NCBI GenBank assembly: GCA_964526295.1
Contig: CAZGKW010000021.1
Location: 14,163-78,162 of the forward strand
Source of the DNA: CAZGKW01 sp964526295
GTDB taxonomy: Bacteria; Planctomycetota; Phycisphaerae; FEN-1346
Direction: 5' to 3'
DNA length: 64,000 nt
Shown here: positions 34,624-43,372 of the stretch, piece after piece
Position numbering within the stretch: the stretch's first letter is position 1
Layout: each line of letters opens with the position of its first letter
Program-made: the position numbers and the translations under genes
Notes under the pieces: model-generated
Told to the model about the DNA's origin: nothing
The model's input: the letters and a program-made list of their open reading frames with translations, nothing else
Databases searched by the model: none

Positions 34624-35276
34624 ATGCTTGAAGACCTTATCAAGTTTTGTGAGGTCTGGGCCTTCGCGTTGATCGCTTTTGTTTGGCTTGCGAGGGCGAT
34701 CCGCATGCAGTTTGTGTCAAGGACATTGAACGATACAAGCAAAGGTTTATAAAGGAGATGGAGACTTTCAAGGCCAGTCTTCAGGAGCAAGCAAGTTTTT
34801 TAAGGCAACTTCCCGCGGAAAGGCTGCAGGAGCGACTCCTTGACGGAGTGCTTGAGGTCCACCAGACGATGTCTCAGTTTTATTCGGACGCGAGCGCTTT
34901 TGTTGACGTTTTGTCGCAGGACCCCCGGCCGCAAGAAGAACGTTACGCTTCTTTGGAGCAAAGCGCCGCGGCCTTCAGGCAAGCTCAGCATCGCTACAGG
35001 ATGGTGTTTCCGAAGGACTTGGCGGAGCGCCTGGCGGAATTTGAAAAGACACTTCGCAGGATGCTTGTGCGTTACAGGCACGCGGACAGATATGAACGCG
35101 CAGATACCCGCTGGGGCAAACTCCAAAGCGCCGTCGATCGTCTTGTAGAAGACAAGTTGCCCTTGCTTTTCAGTGACCTTGAGAAGCCTCTCCGGGAATT
35201 GCTTGGTTCGGAGGGCGCCATCCCGCCAGGGACCCCAGAAACTTGCCGGGAAGCAAGAGGACCGGCGCCTTGCTAA
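34624..35276 (+). pseudogene. membrane-anchored coiled-coil protein gene, frameshifted, in a low-GC islet
   Basis: A frame starting at ATG 34624 encodes a membrane segment (MLEDLIKFCEVWAFALIA, FVWLARAIR) and stops at 34752. The adjoining frame, open from before 34714 to 35276, encodes a helical, probably coiled-coil domain (YKQRFIKEMETFKASLQE, FEKTLRRMLVRYRHADRY). Adding one T to the run at 34711-34713 joins them into a 217-residue protein with an N-terminal anchor. The DNA is visibly richer in A and T and in TTT/GTT codons than its neighbours, suggesting transfer. Function not recognised. It lies between ribBA and the sigma-factor gene. Confidence 0.5.
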
Positions 35277-35438
35277 GACACGAGCCACCCACATGTGCAC
35301 GCAGCCGGATGTATGTCATTCATGACTTGCCCTCACGCACGGGGTCCGAGCGACCTTGATTCATGAGATGATACACTCGCACCGCGACCACGCCAACAAC
35401 GTGCGAAGCCGCCCTGGCGAAGCCGGGTCGGCAACCGG

Positions 35439-37127
35439 TCAACTGAGCACTTCTTCGACCGCCTGGGGGCTGAGGAGGCGGCGGAGCTTGTTAAGGGCCC
35501 GGCCCTCGATCTGGCGAATGCGTTCCTTCGTCACGCCGAAGTGACGGCCCACTTCCTCCAGCGTCTGCTGGCCGGGCATGTCGCCGAGGCCGAAGCGGCG
35601 GATGACGATCTCACGCTCCCGCGGGTCGAGCTGGTCGAGGACCCGCTCGATCGACTGCCGGACCGTGACGTCCGGCTCGCGGTAGGGCTCCTCGCCCTCG
35701 AACCGGAGGTCCTCGCTCATCTCCAGGAGCTCCTCCCGGCCGGTCTGGAACCGTTCCAGCCGCTTGCCCTGCTGCGGGACGCTCCGGGCGAAGTTCTTCA
35801 TGATCGCCCACGAGGCGTACGTCGAGAACTTGAACCCCCGCATGTAGTCGAACTTGTCGACCGCCCGGATGAGGCTCATGTTCCCGTCGGAGATCAGCTC
35901 GAAGAAGTTCGTGTGCGGGCCCACGTGACGCTTGGCGATGTTGACGACCAGCCGCAGGTTGGCCTGGATGATGCGGTTCTTGACGCGGTTGGCCTGGTCG
36001 AGGAGCTTCTCGACCTCCTCGATGTCGGTGACCTTCGGGGCCCGGCCGGTGCGGAGGCTGTCACGGAGGCGGGCCGCCTTGAACTTGAGGTAATTGTACA
36101 GGCGAAAGAGCGACCGCTCCTCCTCCCGCGACAGGAGCGGCGTCTTGTACAGGCTCTTCAGGTAGACCGGCAGGCCCTTCGGCGGGTTGGGCTGCTTCTT
36201 CGCCCCCTGCCCCTCCAGGACGCCCCAAGCCACCTCGTCCTTGAGGATCTTCTCGTCGGCGTCCTCCCACTGGAACTCCGGGCTGTCCATGTACTCGATG
36301 GGCTCTTCCAGCAGCTCCCGCGACCGCTCCTCGGTGATGATCCGGTAGATGCTGGAACGGGTGCGGCAGAACCGCTTGGCCAGGGCATGGACCGTGACGC
36401 CGCGGTTGTAGGCCTGGTAGATGAGCCGCCGGTCGCGGTCCTGGAGCGGTTCGCCCGCGTCGGGGAACAGCTTCCGGTTCGGATGGTCCCGATCGTAGTC
36501 CTTGATGACCTGGCGGACCGTCTCGACGGCCCGGCCGAGCTTGCGGCTGATCCGCTTAGAGACCTCGAACAGGCAGCAGTGGCAGAACAGGCTCAGCCGC
36601 CGGGCCCGGCGGATGATCTCTCGCCGCTCGTCGGGCGTCAGGCGACTGAAGTCGGCCCCCGCCTTGACCTGCTCGGAGTTGCGGGTCGCAAATCGGTCCA
36701 GGCTCGACCGGAGAAATCCCACGCGGGTCCGCCCGTCGGGCCAGACGAACTTCCGCGATACCAACCCCCGCTTCCTCCATCGCTGGATCGTCTTCTGCGA
36801 GACGTTGAAATGCTCGGCCGCCTGGGTCACCGTCAGGACCGGCTCGCCAACCTCCTCGATCGGCAGCTTCATGCTGGCCGAGACGTGCTCCACGAGCCGC
36901 ACGAGGTCGGCCCGGAGGGTCTTGCCGGGCAGCGTGTCGCCCAGGTCGGCCTTGGGCCGATACCCCGTGATCTGGTAACAGACGAACTCGTAGGGGTAGG
37001 CCTTCTCGACGTCGAGCATACAGACGAGCCGCTCGGCCCGATTGAGCTGCTGAAGCCGCACTTTGGCCGGCGAGTAGATGAGTTGCTTGGCCAGGGCGGC
37101 CATCTCGGAATGATGGAATTTCGGCAT
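35439..37127 (-). CDS. sigma-70-family RNA polymerase sigma factor with three extra N-terminal HTH modules
   Basis: 562 residues from the ATG at 37127 (GGGAGGCGC upstream). The C-terminal 250 residues are a group 1/2-type sigma factor: region 1.2 around 318-350, region 2 around 382-450 (NLRLVVNIAKR, FFELISDGNMSLIRAVDKFD, GFKFSTYASWAI), and region 4 around 490-552 (LDPREREIVIRRFGL, TLEEVGRHFGVTKERIRQIE). A clear region 3 is not seen. The N-terminal part adds a MerR/excisionase-type helix-turn-helix (about 97-147, TVTQAAEHFNVSQKTIQRW) and two more HTH-like units (about 163-215 and 227-268). This architecture is unusual and implies promoter selection by added DNA contacts. Driven by its own consensus promoter. 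Confidence 0.85.
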   Translation of the reverse strand: MPKFHHSEMAALAKQLIYSPAKVRLQQLNRAERLVCMLDVEKAYPYEFVCYQITGYRPKADLGDTLPGKTLRADLVRLVEHVSASMKLPIEEVGEPVLTVTQAAEHFNVSQKTIQRWRKRGLVSRKFVWPDGRTRVGFLRSSLDRFATRNSEQVKAGADFSRLTPDERREIIRRARRLSLFCHCCLFEVSKRISRKLGRAVETVRQVIKDYDRDHPNRKLFPDAGEPLQDRDRRLIYQAYNRGVTVHALAKRFCRTRSSIYRIITEERSRELLEEPIEYMDSPEFQWEDADEKILKDEVAWGVLEGQGAKKQPNPPKGLPVYLKSLYKTPLLSREEERSLFRLYNYLKFKAARLRDSLRTGRAPKVTDIEEVEKLLDQANRVKNRIIQANLRLVVNIAKRHVGPHTNFFELISDGNMSLIRAVDKFDYMRGFKFSTYASWAIMKNFARSVPQQGKRLERFQTGREELLEMSEDLRFEGEEPYREPDVTVRQSIERVLDQLDPREREIVIRRFGLGDMPGQQTLEEVGRHFGVTKERIRQIEGRALNKLRRLLSPQAVEEVLS

Positions 37128-37160
37128 GGGCCGGCGCCTCCCGCCGATTCCCCTTAGTAT

Positions 37161-37189
37161 AGGATACGACAGGACTTGCCGGCCGTCAA
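37161..37189 (-). promoter_or_regulatory. promoter of the sigma-factor gene
   Basis: On the minus strand TTGACG (37189-37184), 17 bases, TATCCT (37166-37161), about 30 bases before the start codon. A good match to a housekeeping sigma-70 promoter. Confidence 0.65.
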
Positions 37190-37342
37190 CAAGAAAGTTC
37201 CGCATTCCTGCGCCCCAGGTGTCCAAAGACTCCTCAGGGGGCTGACAGGCCACCTGGGGGCCCGTAAAGAACACGCAAGGCCCTGACGGGGCCTTGACTG
37301 GGATTCCCGGCCCGGTACCGGTAATGTGGGGTCCGGGTCAGG

Positions 37343-37432
37343 GGCCTGCCCGCACCCGGCAGCCGGCGTCACACCGGATGACCGGCGACGTGGCAGCCCC
37401 GAAGGCCTGCCCGCGCCCGGCAGCCGGCGTCA
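37343..37432. repeat. pair of 29-base direct repeats
   Basis: Copies at 37343-37371 and 37404-37432 differ at one base (GGCCTGCCCGC, A or G, then CCCGGCAGCCGGCGTCA). They are 61 bases apart start to start, in gene-free DNA between the sigma factor and the kinase. Each contains a small self-complementary core (GCCGGC). Two copies and a 32-base spacer superficially recall a CRISPR unit, but there is no third copy or cas gene. Confidence 0.7.
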
Positions 37433-37607
37433 ACGCCGACCCGGCCGTACCCCTGAACGGTGTCGGCTGCGGGCGGAAAGGCCCATGGCCCTGGTCTTCG
37501 CCTGACGCGGTCGGCACGGTAACCGGTTTTGCCAAGCGGGCATAGGGTCGGCCCCGCCAGGCGACGTGGGGCATGGAGGCGAGGGGGGCGTGGGGGCGAT
37601 AGGCCCC

Positions 37608-38468
37608 CTACAGCGGCTTGTCAAGGTGCCGTTCCAGGACCCCGGCGGCAGTCGTCATGCTCGTCAGCCGCTTGTCCGGCGACTTCGTGAGACACCGCAT
37701 GACCAGGTGCGAGACCTCCTCGGGGAGGCCCTCGACCCGCCGCTGAAGGGGAACCGGGTGGACGTTCAGGATCTTGCTGAGGGTCTGATGGTGCTCGGGG
37801 CTCTCGAACGGCCAGTGGCCGGCCATCAATTCGTAAGCCACGACCCCCCAGGCGAAGACGTCCACGCGGTGGTCACACGGCTCGCGGCGGAGGATCTCGG
37901 GGGCCAGGATCTCGGTCGTCCCGGCCCGGCTGTGGACCGTCGGCTTGCTCTTCAGGGGCGTGGCCAGGCCGAAGTCGATCAGCTTGACCTCGTCCTGGAC
38001 CGTCACGAACAGGTTCTTGCTGCAGAAATCGTGGTGGCAGAACCGTCGGGTATGGACGTGGGCCAGCCCGAGGGCCGCCTGGTGGAGCATCGCCAGCCGC
38101 CGGCCCGCAAGGCGCTGGCTGCCGGAGCGGACCAGCCCGGCCAGCGTCTGGCCCTCGAGGTACTCGAGCACCAGGTAGGGCACCCCACGTAAATCCCCGT
38201 GGTCGAAGCACTTGACGACGTTCGGATGATCGAAGCTGGCTGTGATCTGGCCTTCGGTGAAGTCGCGGAACCGCGATTCGAGCTTCTTGACGGTTTTGGC
38301 CGCCTCGGGCTTGTGGACTTTGACGGCGACGATGCGGCCGGTGTCCTTGTGGCGGGCCTTGAAGATGGTGGACATGCTGCCCTCGCGAACAATGCCGAGG
38401 GCGGTGTAGCCCGGCAGATGGGCAGGCCCGCCGCCGCGCAACCGGCTGAAGAGGTCCTTCAGTCCCAC
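37608..38468 (-). CDS. Ser/Thr protein kinase-like protein with altered catalytic loop
   Basis: 286 residues from a GTG at 38468 (AGGGG upstream). A protein-kinase fold is clear: glycine-rich-loop region GIVREGSMSTIFKA, VAVKVHKP (Lys50), hinge LVLEYLEGQTL, catalytic loop HHDFCSKN (Asp147, Asn152) and LIDFGLAT (DFG at 165-167), then the APE-like LAPEIL. The usual HRD is HHD, which occurs in some active kinases. Asp and DFG are kept, so activity is likely. No membrane segment or sensor domain follows, unlike typical PknB proteins. It lies downstream of accD in the same direction. Confidence 0.8.
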   Translation of the reverse strand: MGLKDLFSRLRGGGPAHLPGYTALGIVREGSMSTIFKARHKDTGRIVAVKVHKPEAAKTVKKLESRFRDFTEGQITASFDHPNVVKCFDHGDLRGVPYLVLEYLEGQTLAGLVRSGSQRLAGRRLAMLHQAALGLAHVHTRRFCHHDFCSKNLFVTVQDEVKLIDFGLATPLKSKPTVHSRAGTTEILAPEILRREPCDHRVDVFAWGVVAYELMAGHWPFESPEHHQTLSKILNVHPVPLQRRVEGLPEEVSHLVMRCLTKSPDKRLTSMTTAAGVLERHLDKPL

Positions 38469-38591
38469 TTGGTGCCCCTCGCTGCGAGCAGGCGTCCGAT
38501 GCGGAAGATTTGCGGCCCGAAGGCCCACGTATTGTATCGGGCCGTCTCGCTGTGCGCCAACAAGAAAAGAGGACGTTGCGCCCGCCGGCCG

Positions 38592-39410
38592 TCAGGCACC
38601 GAGGTAGTCGATCAGCGAGGCGATCTCGCTCCGAAGGTCACGCCGATGGACCACCCGGTCGACGAACCCGTGGTCGAGCATGAACTCGGCCGTCTGGAAC
38701 CCTTCGGGCAACTCCTGCTTGATCGTCTGGTAGATGACCCGCGGGCCGGTGAACCCGATCATGGCGCCCGGCTCGGACAGGATGACGTCGCCGAGGGAGG
38801 CGAAGCTGGCCGAGACGCCGGCATAGGTCGGGTTCGTCAGGACGCTGATGAACAACCCCCCGCGGTCGTCCAGCCGGGCCAGCGCTGCGCTGGTCTTGGT
38901 CATCTGCGCCAGGCTCAGGACGCCTTCCTGCATCCGGGCCCCGCCCGAGGCGCTGCACACGACAAGCGGGGCGCCCAGGTCGGCCGCCTTCTCGGCCGCC
39001 CCGGTGATCTTCTCCCCGACGACCGACCCCATCGAGCCCATGATGAAGTTCGAGTCGAGCGCCCCCAGCACCACCGGCCGGCCCCGGATGTAGGCCCGGC
39101 CTACGACCGCTGCATCGTACAGTTTCGTCTGTCGCTGGGCATCGGCCAGCCGCTCGATATAGCTCTTTCGGTCGACGAACCCCAGCGGGTCCGGCGACAT
39201 CATGTTGGGGAAATATTCTTCGAAACTGTCGGCATCGGCCAGGAGGGCGATCCGCTCCCTCGCCCCGATCCGGAAGTGATAGTCGCACCCCGGGCAGACG
39301 TGAAGGTTCTCCTCGACGCTCTTTCGGTAGACCATCTCCTCGCAGCCGGGACACCGGAGCCACAGCCCCTCCGGGATGTCCTTCTTCTTGGTCCGGCCGT
39401 TGATGGCCAT
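38592..39410 (-). CDS. accD: acetyl-CoA carboxylase carboxyltransferase subunit beta
   Basis: 272 residues. An N-terminal zinc ribbon (C20-PG-C23 ... C39-PG-C42) is followed by the crotonase-like carboxyltransferase domain: NFIMGSMGSVVGEKI, VVCSASGGARMQEG, VLTNPTYAGVSASFA and FTGPRVIYQTI. It transfers the carboxyl group from biotin carrier protein to acetyl-CoA, the first step of fatty-acid synthesis. The ATG at 39410 has GAGG seven bases upstream. It follows rpe after about 38 bases. The alpha subunit gene is not in this window. Confidence 0.95.
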   Translation of the reverse strand: MAINGRTKKKDIPEGLWLRCPGCEEMVYRKSVEENLHVCPGCDYHFRIGARERIALLADADSFEEYFPNMMSPDPLGFVDRKSYIERLADAQRQTKLYDAAVVGRAYIRGRPVVLGALDSNFIMGSMGSVVGEKITGAAEKAADLGAPLVVCSASGGARMQEGVLSLAQMTKTSAALARLDDRGGLFISVLTNPTYAGVSASFASLGDVILSEPGAMIGFTGPRVIYQTIKQELPEGFQTAEFMLDHGFVDRVVHRRDLRSEIASLIDYLGA

Positions 39411-39447
39411 ACACACCTCGTGTCGCCGATGACGCCGGCGAGCGCGA

Positions 39448-40140
39448 TTACTCGATCATCGCCTCGGCGGCAATTCGCCGCAAGTCCCCGATCGCCCGGG
39501 CGTAGTCGCCGCCCTCAGCCCGGAACACGGCCGTCCCGGCGACGATCGTATCGGCCCCCGCTTCGGCGGCCGGACCGACCGTCCCGGTGTTGATCCCTCC
39601 GTCAACCTCCAGCCGCTGCTCGTCCGCGAGCCAGCCTCGGACCGTCCGGATCTTCGGCAGCACCTCGGGAATGAACTCCTGGCCCCCGAACCCCGCGAAC
39701 ACGCTCATCATCAGGACCAGGTCGACGTGGGGCACCGCCGGCCGGAGCAGCTCGACCGGGGCGTCGGGGTTGATCACCACGCCGGCCTCGCACCCGAGAT
39801 CGCGGATGCGTCCGGCCATCGCCGCCGGCTCGGCGACCACCTCGGCGTGGAACGTCAGGTTGTCGGCCCCCGCCTCGGCGAAGGCCTGGATGTACCGCTC
39901 CGGCTCCGAGATCATCAGGTGGACGTCGAGGAAAAGCCCCGTCACCGCCCGGACCTTCTCCACCACGACGGGCCCCACGGTGAGGTTCGGCACGAAGTGA
40001 CCGTCCATCACGTCGACGTGCAGGAGGTCGGCCCCGGCCTGCTCGACGCGGCCGATCTCGTCGGCCAGGCGGGCGAAGTCCGAGGCCAGGATCGACGGGG
40101 CGATGGCCGGACGCGGCAGGTTCGCGAGGCTGCGGGTCAC
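39448..40140 (-). CDS. rpe: ribulose-phosphate 3-epimerase
   Basis: 230 residues from a GTG at 40140 directly behind GGGAGGGCGAAC; the longer frame is rejected because it adds an unrelated tail. A TIM barrel with all family signatures: APSILASDFARL, LLHVDVMDGHFVPNLT, DVHLMISEPERYI, SVFAGFGGQEFIPEVL and EVDGGINTGT. It interconverts ribulose-5-phosphate and xylulose-5-phosphate in the pentose phosphate pathway. It sits in a minus-strand run of carbon-metabolism genes (gap, pgk, rpe, accD). Confidence 0.95.
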   Translation of the reverse strand: MTRSLANLPRPAIAPSILASDFARLADEIGRVEQAGADLLHVDVMDGHFVPNLTVGPVVVEKVRAVTGLFLDVHLMISEPERYIQAFAEAGADNLTFHAEVVAEPAAMAGRIRDLGCEAGVVINPDAPVELLRPAVPHVDLVLMMSVFAGFGGQEFIPEVLPKIRTVRGWLADEQRLEVDGGINTGTVGPAAEAGADTIVAGTAVFRAEGGDYARAIGDLRRIAAEAMIE

Positions 40141-40224
40141 GTTCGCCCTCCCCGGCGGCGCGGGAGAAGCTTGCTCGTCCGCCGGCCTGCTGAAATCTGT
40201 CCACAAATTTGGGCCTAACGCCGG

Positions 40225-40668
40225 CTAAGACCGACGACCACGGGCCCGCAACTTCGGCTTCACAAGCCCAAGGGCCCACTTGCCGCCCAACGCGTCCGGG
40301 AAGACTTCCAAGCCCAGGACGTCAAAGTCATCCCTTCCCGCCGGCTTGAGTTCCGCCTGCCCTGCCCCATCACCAAGGAACAGGCAGGGCGTGCCATACT
40401 TGCGCATCGGGTCAAGGTACCAAGCCGGGTCGAAATTGGTTGCCGCCTTCAACTCTAGCGGCATGCCGTCTCGCGTTCCGTCCTCAAGCACCGGGTCCGG
40501 CCCCTTGTTACGCAGAGACCGGACCTTGCGGTCGAGGGCCGCTACGACCTCCACCTTAAGCCATCCCTCGATGCCCGCCCTAGGGAAGCGCTTCACATGC
40601 CCCAGCGACTCTGCGCGTTCGCTCACTCGAGCCAGAACCGGCAAGAAAACGTCATTCCTGAGGTCCAT
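40225..40668 (-). CDS. hypothetical protein with a PD-(D/E)XK-like motif
   Basis: 147 residues from an ATG at 40668; an earlier start at 40713 is possible. The segment GWLKVEVVAALD, then GPDPV (Asp58) and PLELKAA (Glu72, Lys74) fits the D...ExK core of PD-(D/E)XK nuclease folds. The C-terminal third (FDPAWYLDPMRKY, CLFLGDG) has no recognised match. It interrupts an otherwise metabolic gene run between pgk and rpe, with 78- and 84-base gaps, so it may have been inserted. Could be a lone restriction-like or repair nuclease; activity is unproven. Confidence 0.55.
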   Translation of the reverse strand: MDLRNDVFLPVLARVSERAESLGHVKRFPRAGIEGWLKVEVVAALDRKVRSLRNKGPDPVLEDGTRDGMPLELKAATNFDPAWYLDPMRKYGTPCLFLGDGAGQAELKPAGRDDFDVLGLEVFPDALGGKWALGLVKPKLRARGRRS

Positions 40669-40746
40669 GGGCGCCACTCGACACCCTTCAGAGGCCAGAA
40701 GGCGCCTCCTCAATCGACGGACTTGTTCGTCGCGTGAGGCAATCCG

Positions 40747-41976
40747 CTACGCGTCGTCGATCACCTCGATGGTCTCGAACGGTTTGCCTTCGAGGAATTC
40801 GAGGCTGGCCCCGCCGCCCGTGGAGATGTGCGTCATGCGGTCGGCCAGGCCGAACTTCTCGACCGCAGCCGCCGTATCGCCGCCGCCCACGACGACCGTT
40901 CCGCCGCCCTCGGCGACTTTCGCCAGGGCCTCGCAGACGGCCTTCGAGCCGTCTGCAAAGGGGGCCATCTCGAAGACGCCCATCGGCCCGTTCCAGACGA
41001 CCGTCCGGGCGTCGGCGAGGGCCTCGCGGTAGCCCTGCACGGTCGACGGGCCGATGTCGAGGCCGATCCACCCCTCCTCGATGTCGGGGGCCTGGACCTC
41101 CGACTGGGCGTCGGCGGCCACCTCCTTCGCCACCAGGTGGTCCTCCGGGAAGAGGATGTCGGCGTCGGCCGACTCGGCCTTGTCGAGAAGGCCCCGCGCC
41201 TCGGCGATGACGTCGGTGGTCGACCCGTCCTTCTCCTGCCTCTCCCGCTCGACCTTGGAGTTGCCCACCCCCTGCCCTCGGGCGGCCATGAACACATAGG
41301 CCATGGCCCCGCCGATGAGCAGCCGGTCGACCTTCGTCAGCAGGTTCTCGATGACGCCGATCTTGTCGGAGACCTTCGCCCCGCCGAGGACGGCCACGAA
41401 CGGCCGCTCGGGGTCCTCCAGGGCCCCGCCGAGGAACTTCAGCTCCTTCTCCATCAGGAACCCGATGGCCCGCGTGCCTTCGGGCATCCGCGACGGCACG
41501 CCGTACGTCGAGGCGTGGTTGCGATGGGCCGTCCCGAACGCATCGTTGACGTACAGGTCGGCCAAGGCGGCGAGCCGCGCGGCGAAGTCGTCGTCGTTCT
41601 TCTCCTCGCCGGCGTGGAACCGGAGGTTCTCAAGCACCAGCACCTCGCCCTCGCCGAGGCCGTCGACCATCGTCTCGACCTCCGGCCCGACGCAGTCCGG
41701 GGCAAACGCGACCTCCCGCTCCAGTAGCTCGGCCAGCCGGTCGGCCGCGGGCTTCAGGCTCAGCTCGGGCTTCGCCTTGCCCTTCGGCCGGCCGAGGTGG
41801 CTCATCAGGACCAGCCGCGCCCCGGCGTTGACTGCGCACCGGATGGTCGGCATGGCCATGCGGATGCGCCGGTCGTCGGCCACCTCCCGGTTGTCGTCCA
41901 GGGGGACGTTGAAGTCGACCCGTGCCAGGACCCGCTTGCCCTTCATGTCGAGCGATTCAATGGTCTGCTTGGCCAT
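40747..41976 (-). CDS. pgk: phosphoglycerate kinase
   Basis: 409 residues from the ATG at 41976 (AAAGGGGC upstream). Signatures: KRVLARVDFNVPLDD at the N-terminus, VLMSHLGRPKG, VLVLENLRFHAGEEKND, YVNDAFGTAHRNHAS, and the nucleotide-binding TVVWNGPMGVFE and GGGDTAAAV near the C-terminus. It makes ATP from 1,3-bisphosphoglycerate in glycolysis. It follows gap by about 86 bases and is presumably expressed from the same promoter. Confidence 0.96.
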   Translation of the reverse strand: MAKQTIESLDMKGKRVLARVDFNVPLDDNREVADDRRIRMAMPTIRCAVNAGARLVLMSHLGRPKGKAKPELSLKPAADRLAELLEREVAFAPDCVGPEVETMVDGLGEGEVLVLENLRFHAGEEKNDDDFAARLAALADLYVNDAFGTAHRNHASTYGVPSRMPEGTRAIGFLMEKELKFLGGALEDPERPFVAVLGGAKVSDKIGVIENLLTKVDRLLIGGAMAYVFMAARGQGVGNSKVERERQEKDGSTTDVIAEARGLLDKAESADADILFPEDHLVAKEVAADAQSEVQAPDIEEGWIGLDIGPSTVQGYREALADARTVVWNGPMGVFEMAPFADGSKAVCEALAKVAEGGGTVVVGGGDTAAAVEKFGLADRMTHISTGGGASLEFLEGKPFETIEVIDDA

Positions 41977-42062
41977 GGCGGCCCCTTTCGGTCCGCGACC
42001 CATGGTGAGCAATCGGGGGCGAGCCGTCCAGCCCGCCCCCGGTCTCGCGTCCTTTCGCGTCG

Positions 42063-43064
42063 TTACAGTGCGGCGATCTTCTCCGCCAGATCGATCATCC
42101 GGTTCGTGAAGCCCCACTCGTTGTCGTACCAGCTCGCCACCTTCACGACGTCGTCGATGACGAGGGTCTGCTCGGCGTCGAACAGGCTGGAGCAGGTCGT
42201 GCCGATCACGTCCGACGAGACGATCGGGTCCTCGGTGTACTCCAGGATGCCCTTCAGGTCGCCCTCGGCGGCCTTCTTCATGGCGGCGTTGATGGCGTTG
42301 GCATCGGCCTTCTTCTCGAGCACGGCCGTCAGGTCGACGATGCTGCCCGTGACGACGGGCACGCGAAGGGCGTAGCCGGTCAGCTTGCCGTTCAGCTCGG
42401 GGATGACCTTGCCGACGGCGGCGGCGGCGCCGGTCGTGGTGGGAATGATGTTGATGGCGGCGGCCCGGGCCCGGCGGAGGTCCTGGTGGATCATGTCGAG
42501 GATCCGCTGGTCGTTCGTGTAGGCGTGGACCGTCGTCATGAGGCCCTGCTTGATGCCGAAGCTGTCGTTCAGGACCTTCGCCACCGGGGCCAGGCAGTTC
42601 GTCGTGCAGGAGGCGTTCGAGACGATCTTGTGCTCGGCCTTCAAGGTGTCGCCGTTGACACCCAGGACGACGACGTTGTCGATCTCGCCCTTCGGCGGGG
42701 CCGACAGGACGACCTTCCTGGCGCCGGCGTCGATGTGCTTCTGGCAGCCTTCCCGGTTGCGAAAGACCCCGGTGCACTCGAAAACGATCTCGGCCCCCTT
42801 CTCGCCCCACCCGAGCGCCGCCGGGTCCTTCTCGGCCGAGACGGGGACCTTCTGGCCGTCGATTACGATGGCGCCCGAATCGGACGACACTTCGCCCCGG
42901 TACCGGCCGTACGTGCTGTCGTACTTGAACAGCGATGCGAGGGTCTCGGCGTCGGCGAGGTCGTTGATCCCCACGACGTCGAATGCGTCGCCCCGCTCCA
43001 GGATGACGCGCAGTGCCAGGCGGCCGATCCGCCCGAATCCGTTGATGCCCACCTTGATCGCCAT
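42063..43064 (-). CDS. gap: glyceraldehyde-3-phosphate dehydrogenase
   Basis: 333 residues from the ATG at 43064 with AAGGAG upstream. The NAD-binding start KVGINGFGRIGRLALR, the catalytic cysteine in SNASCTTNCLAP, and the substrate site segments MTTVHAYTNDQRILD and WYDNEWGFTNRM are all present. First gene of the gap-pgk unit, behind a near-consensus promoter at 43184-43212 and a leader of about 110 bases. Confidence 0.96.
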   Translation of the reverse strand: MAIKVGINGFGRIGRLALRVILERGDAFDVVGINDLADAETLASLFKYDSTYGRYRGEVSSDSGAIVIDGQKVPVSAEKDPAALGWGEKGAEIVFECTGVFRNREGCQKHIDAGARKVVLSAPPKGEIDNVVVLGVNGDTLKAEHKIVSNASCTTNCLAPVAKVLNDSFGIKQGLMTTVHAYTNDQRILDMIHQDLRRARAAAINIIPTTTGAAAAVGKVIPELNGKLTGYALRVPVVTGSIVDLTAVLEKKADANAINAAMKKAAEGDLKGILEYTEDPIVSSDVIGTTCSSLFDAEQTLVIDDVVKVASWYDNEWGFTNRMIDLAEKIAAL

Positions 43065-43372
43065 GTGAGAGTCTCCTTGAGCCGCTTCTCCAGTGTCTGA
43101 GGGTCCCTCCGGCGGTGCCGGAACGCTTCGCAAGCGCCTGGCGCTCTCCGGCCGGCCGGCCGGCCGCCCGGCCTGAAGCGACGTTTATAGTCGGGCCTTT
43201 CGGCCGGGTCAAGGTCTTTCTGCACCCCCGCAAGGCCGGCGCCAGGCGCGCCGAGACGCGTCCGACGTGCGATCCTGTGGGCCGGCGCCATCGCATCCTT
43301 GACGCCGGGGCCAAAATGCGTCATAGTCAGAACATGATTCGCCCGGCCATCCGGGTTCGAGGGGTCGCCGTC
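43065..43372. other. divergent intergenic region
   Basis: Holds the gap promoter, a GGCC-rich palindromic tract near 43150-43172, and no convincing gene. The rightward frame before 43373 is arginine-rich and not supported. Confidence 0.5.
43184..43212 (-). promoter_or_regulatory. promoter of gap-pgk
   Basis: On the minus strand TTGACC (43212-43207), 17 bases, TATAAA (43189-43184). The spacer itself contains the small inverted repeat GGCC-GAAA-GGCC. Strong match to the sigma-70 consensus. Confidence 0.75.

Larger units (their letters stand above)
37128..37607. other. 480-base gene-free stretch
   Basis: Apart from the sigma-factor promoter and a pair of 29-base direct repeats, no convincing coding frame, tRNA or structured RNA was seen. 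Frames here are short and arginine/proline-rich, typical of non-coding GC-rich DNA. Confidence 0.6.

Noticed and set aside
37343..37432. CRISPR-like repeat-spacer-repeat
   Set aside because: Only two copies, no third unit within 500 bases and no cas gene in the window.
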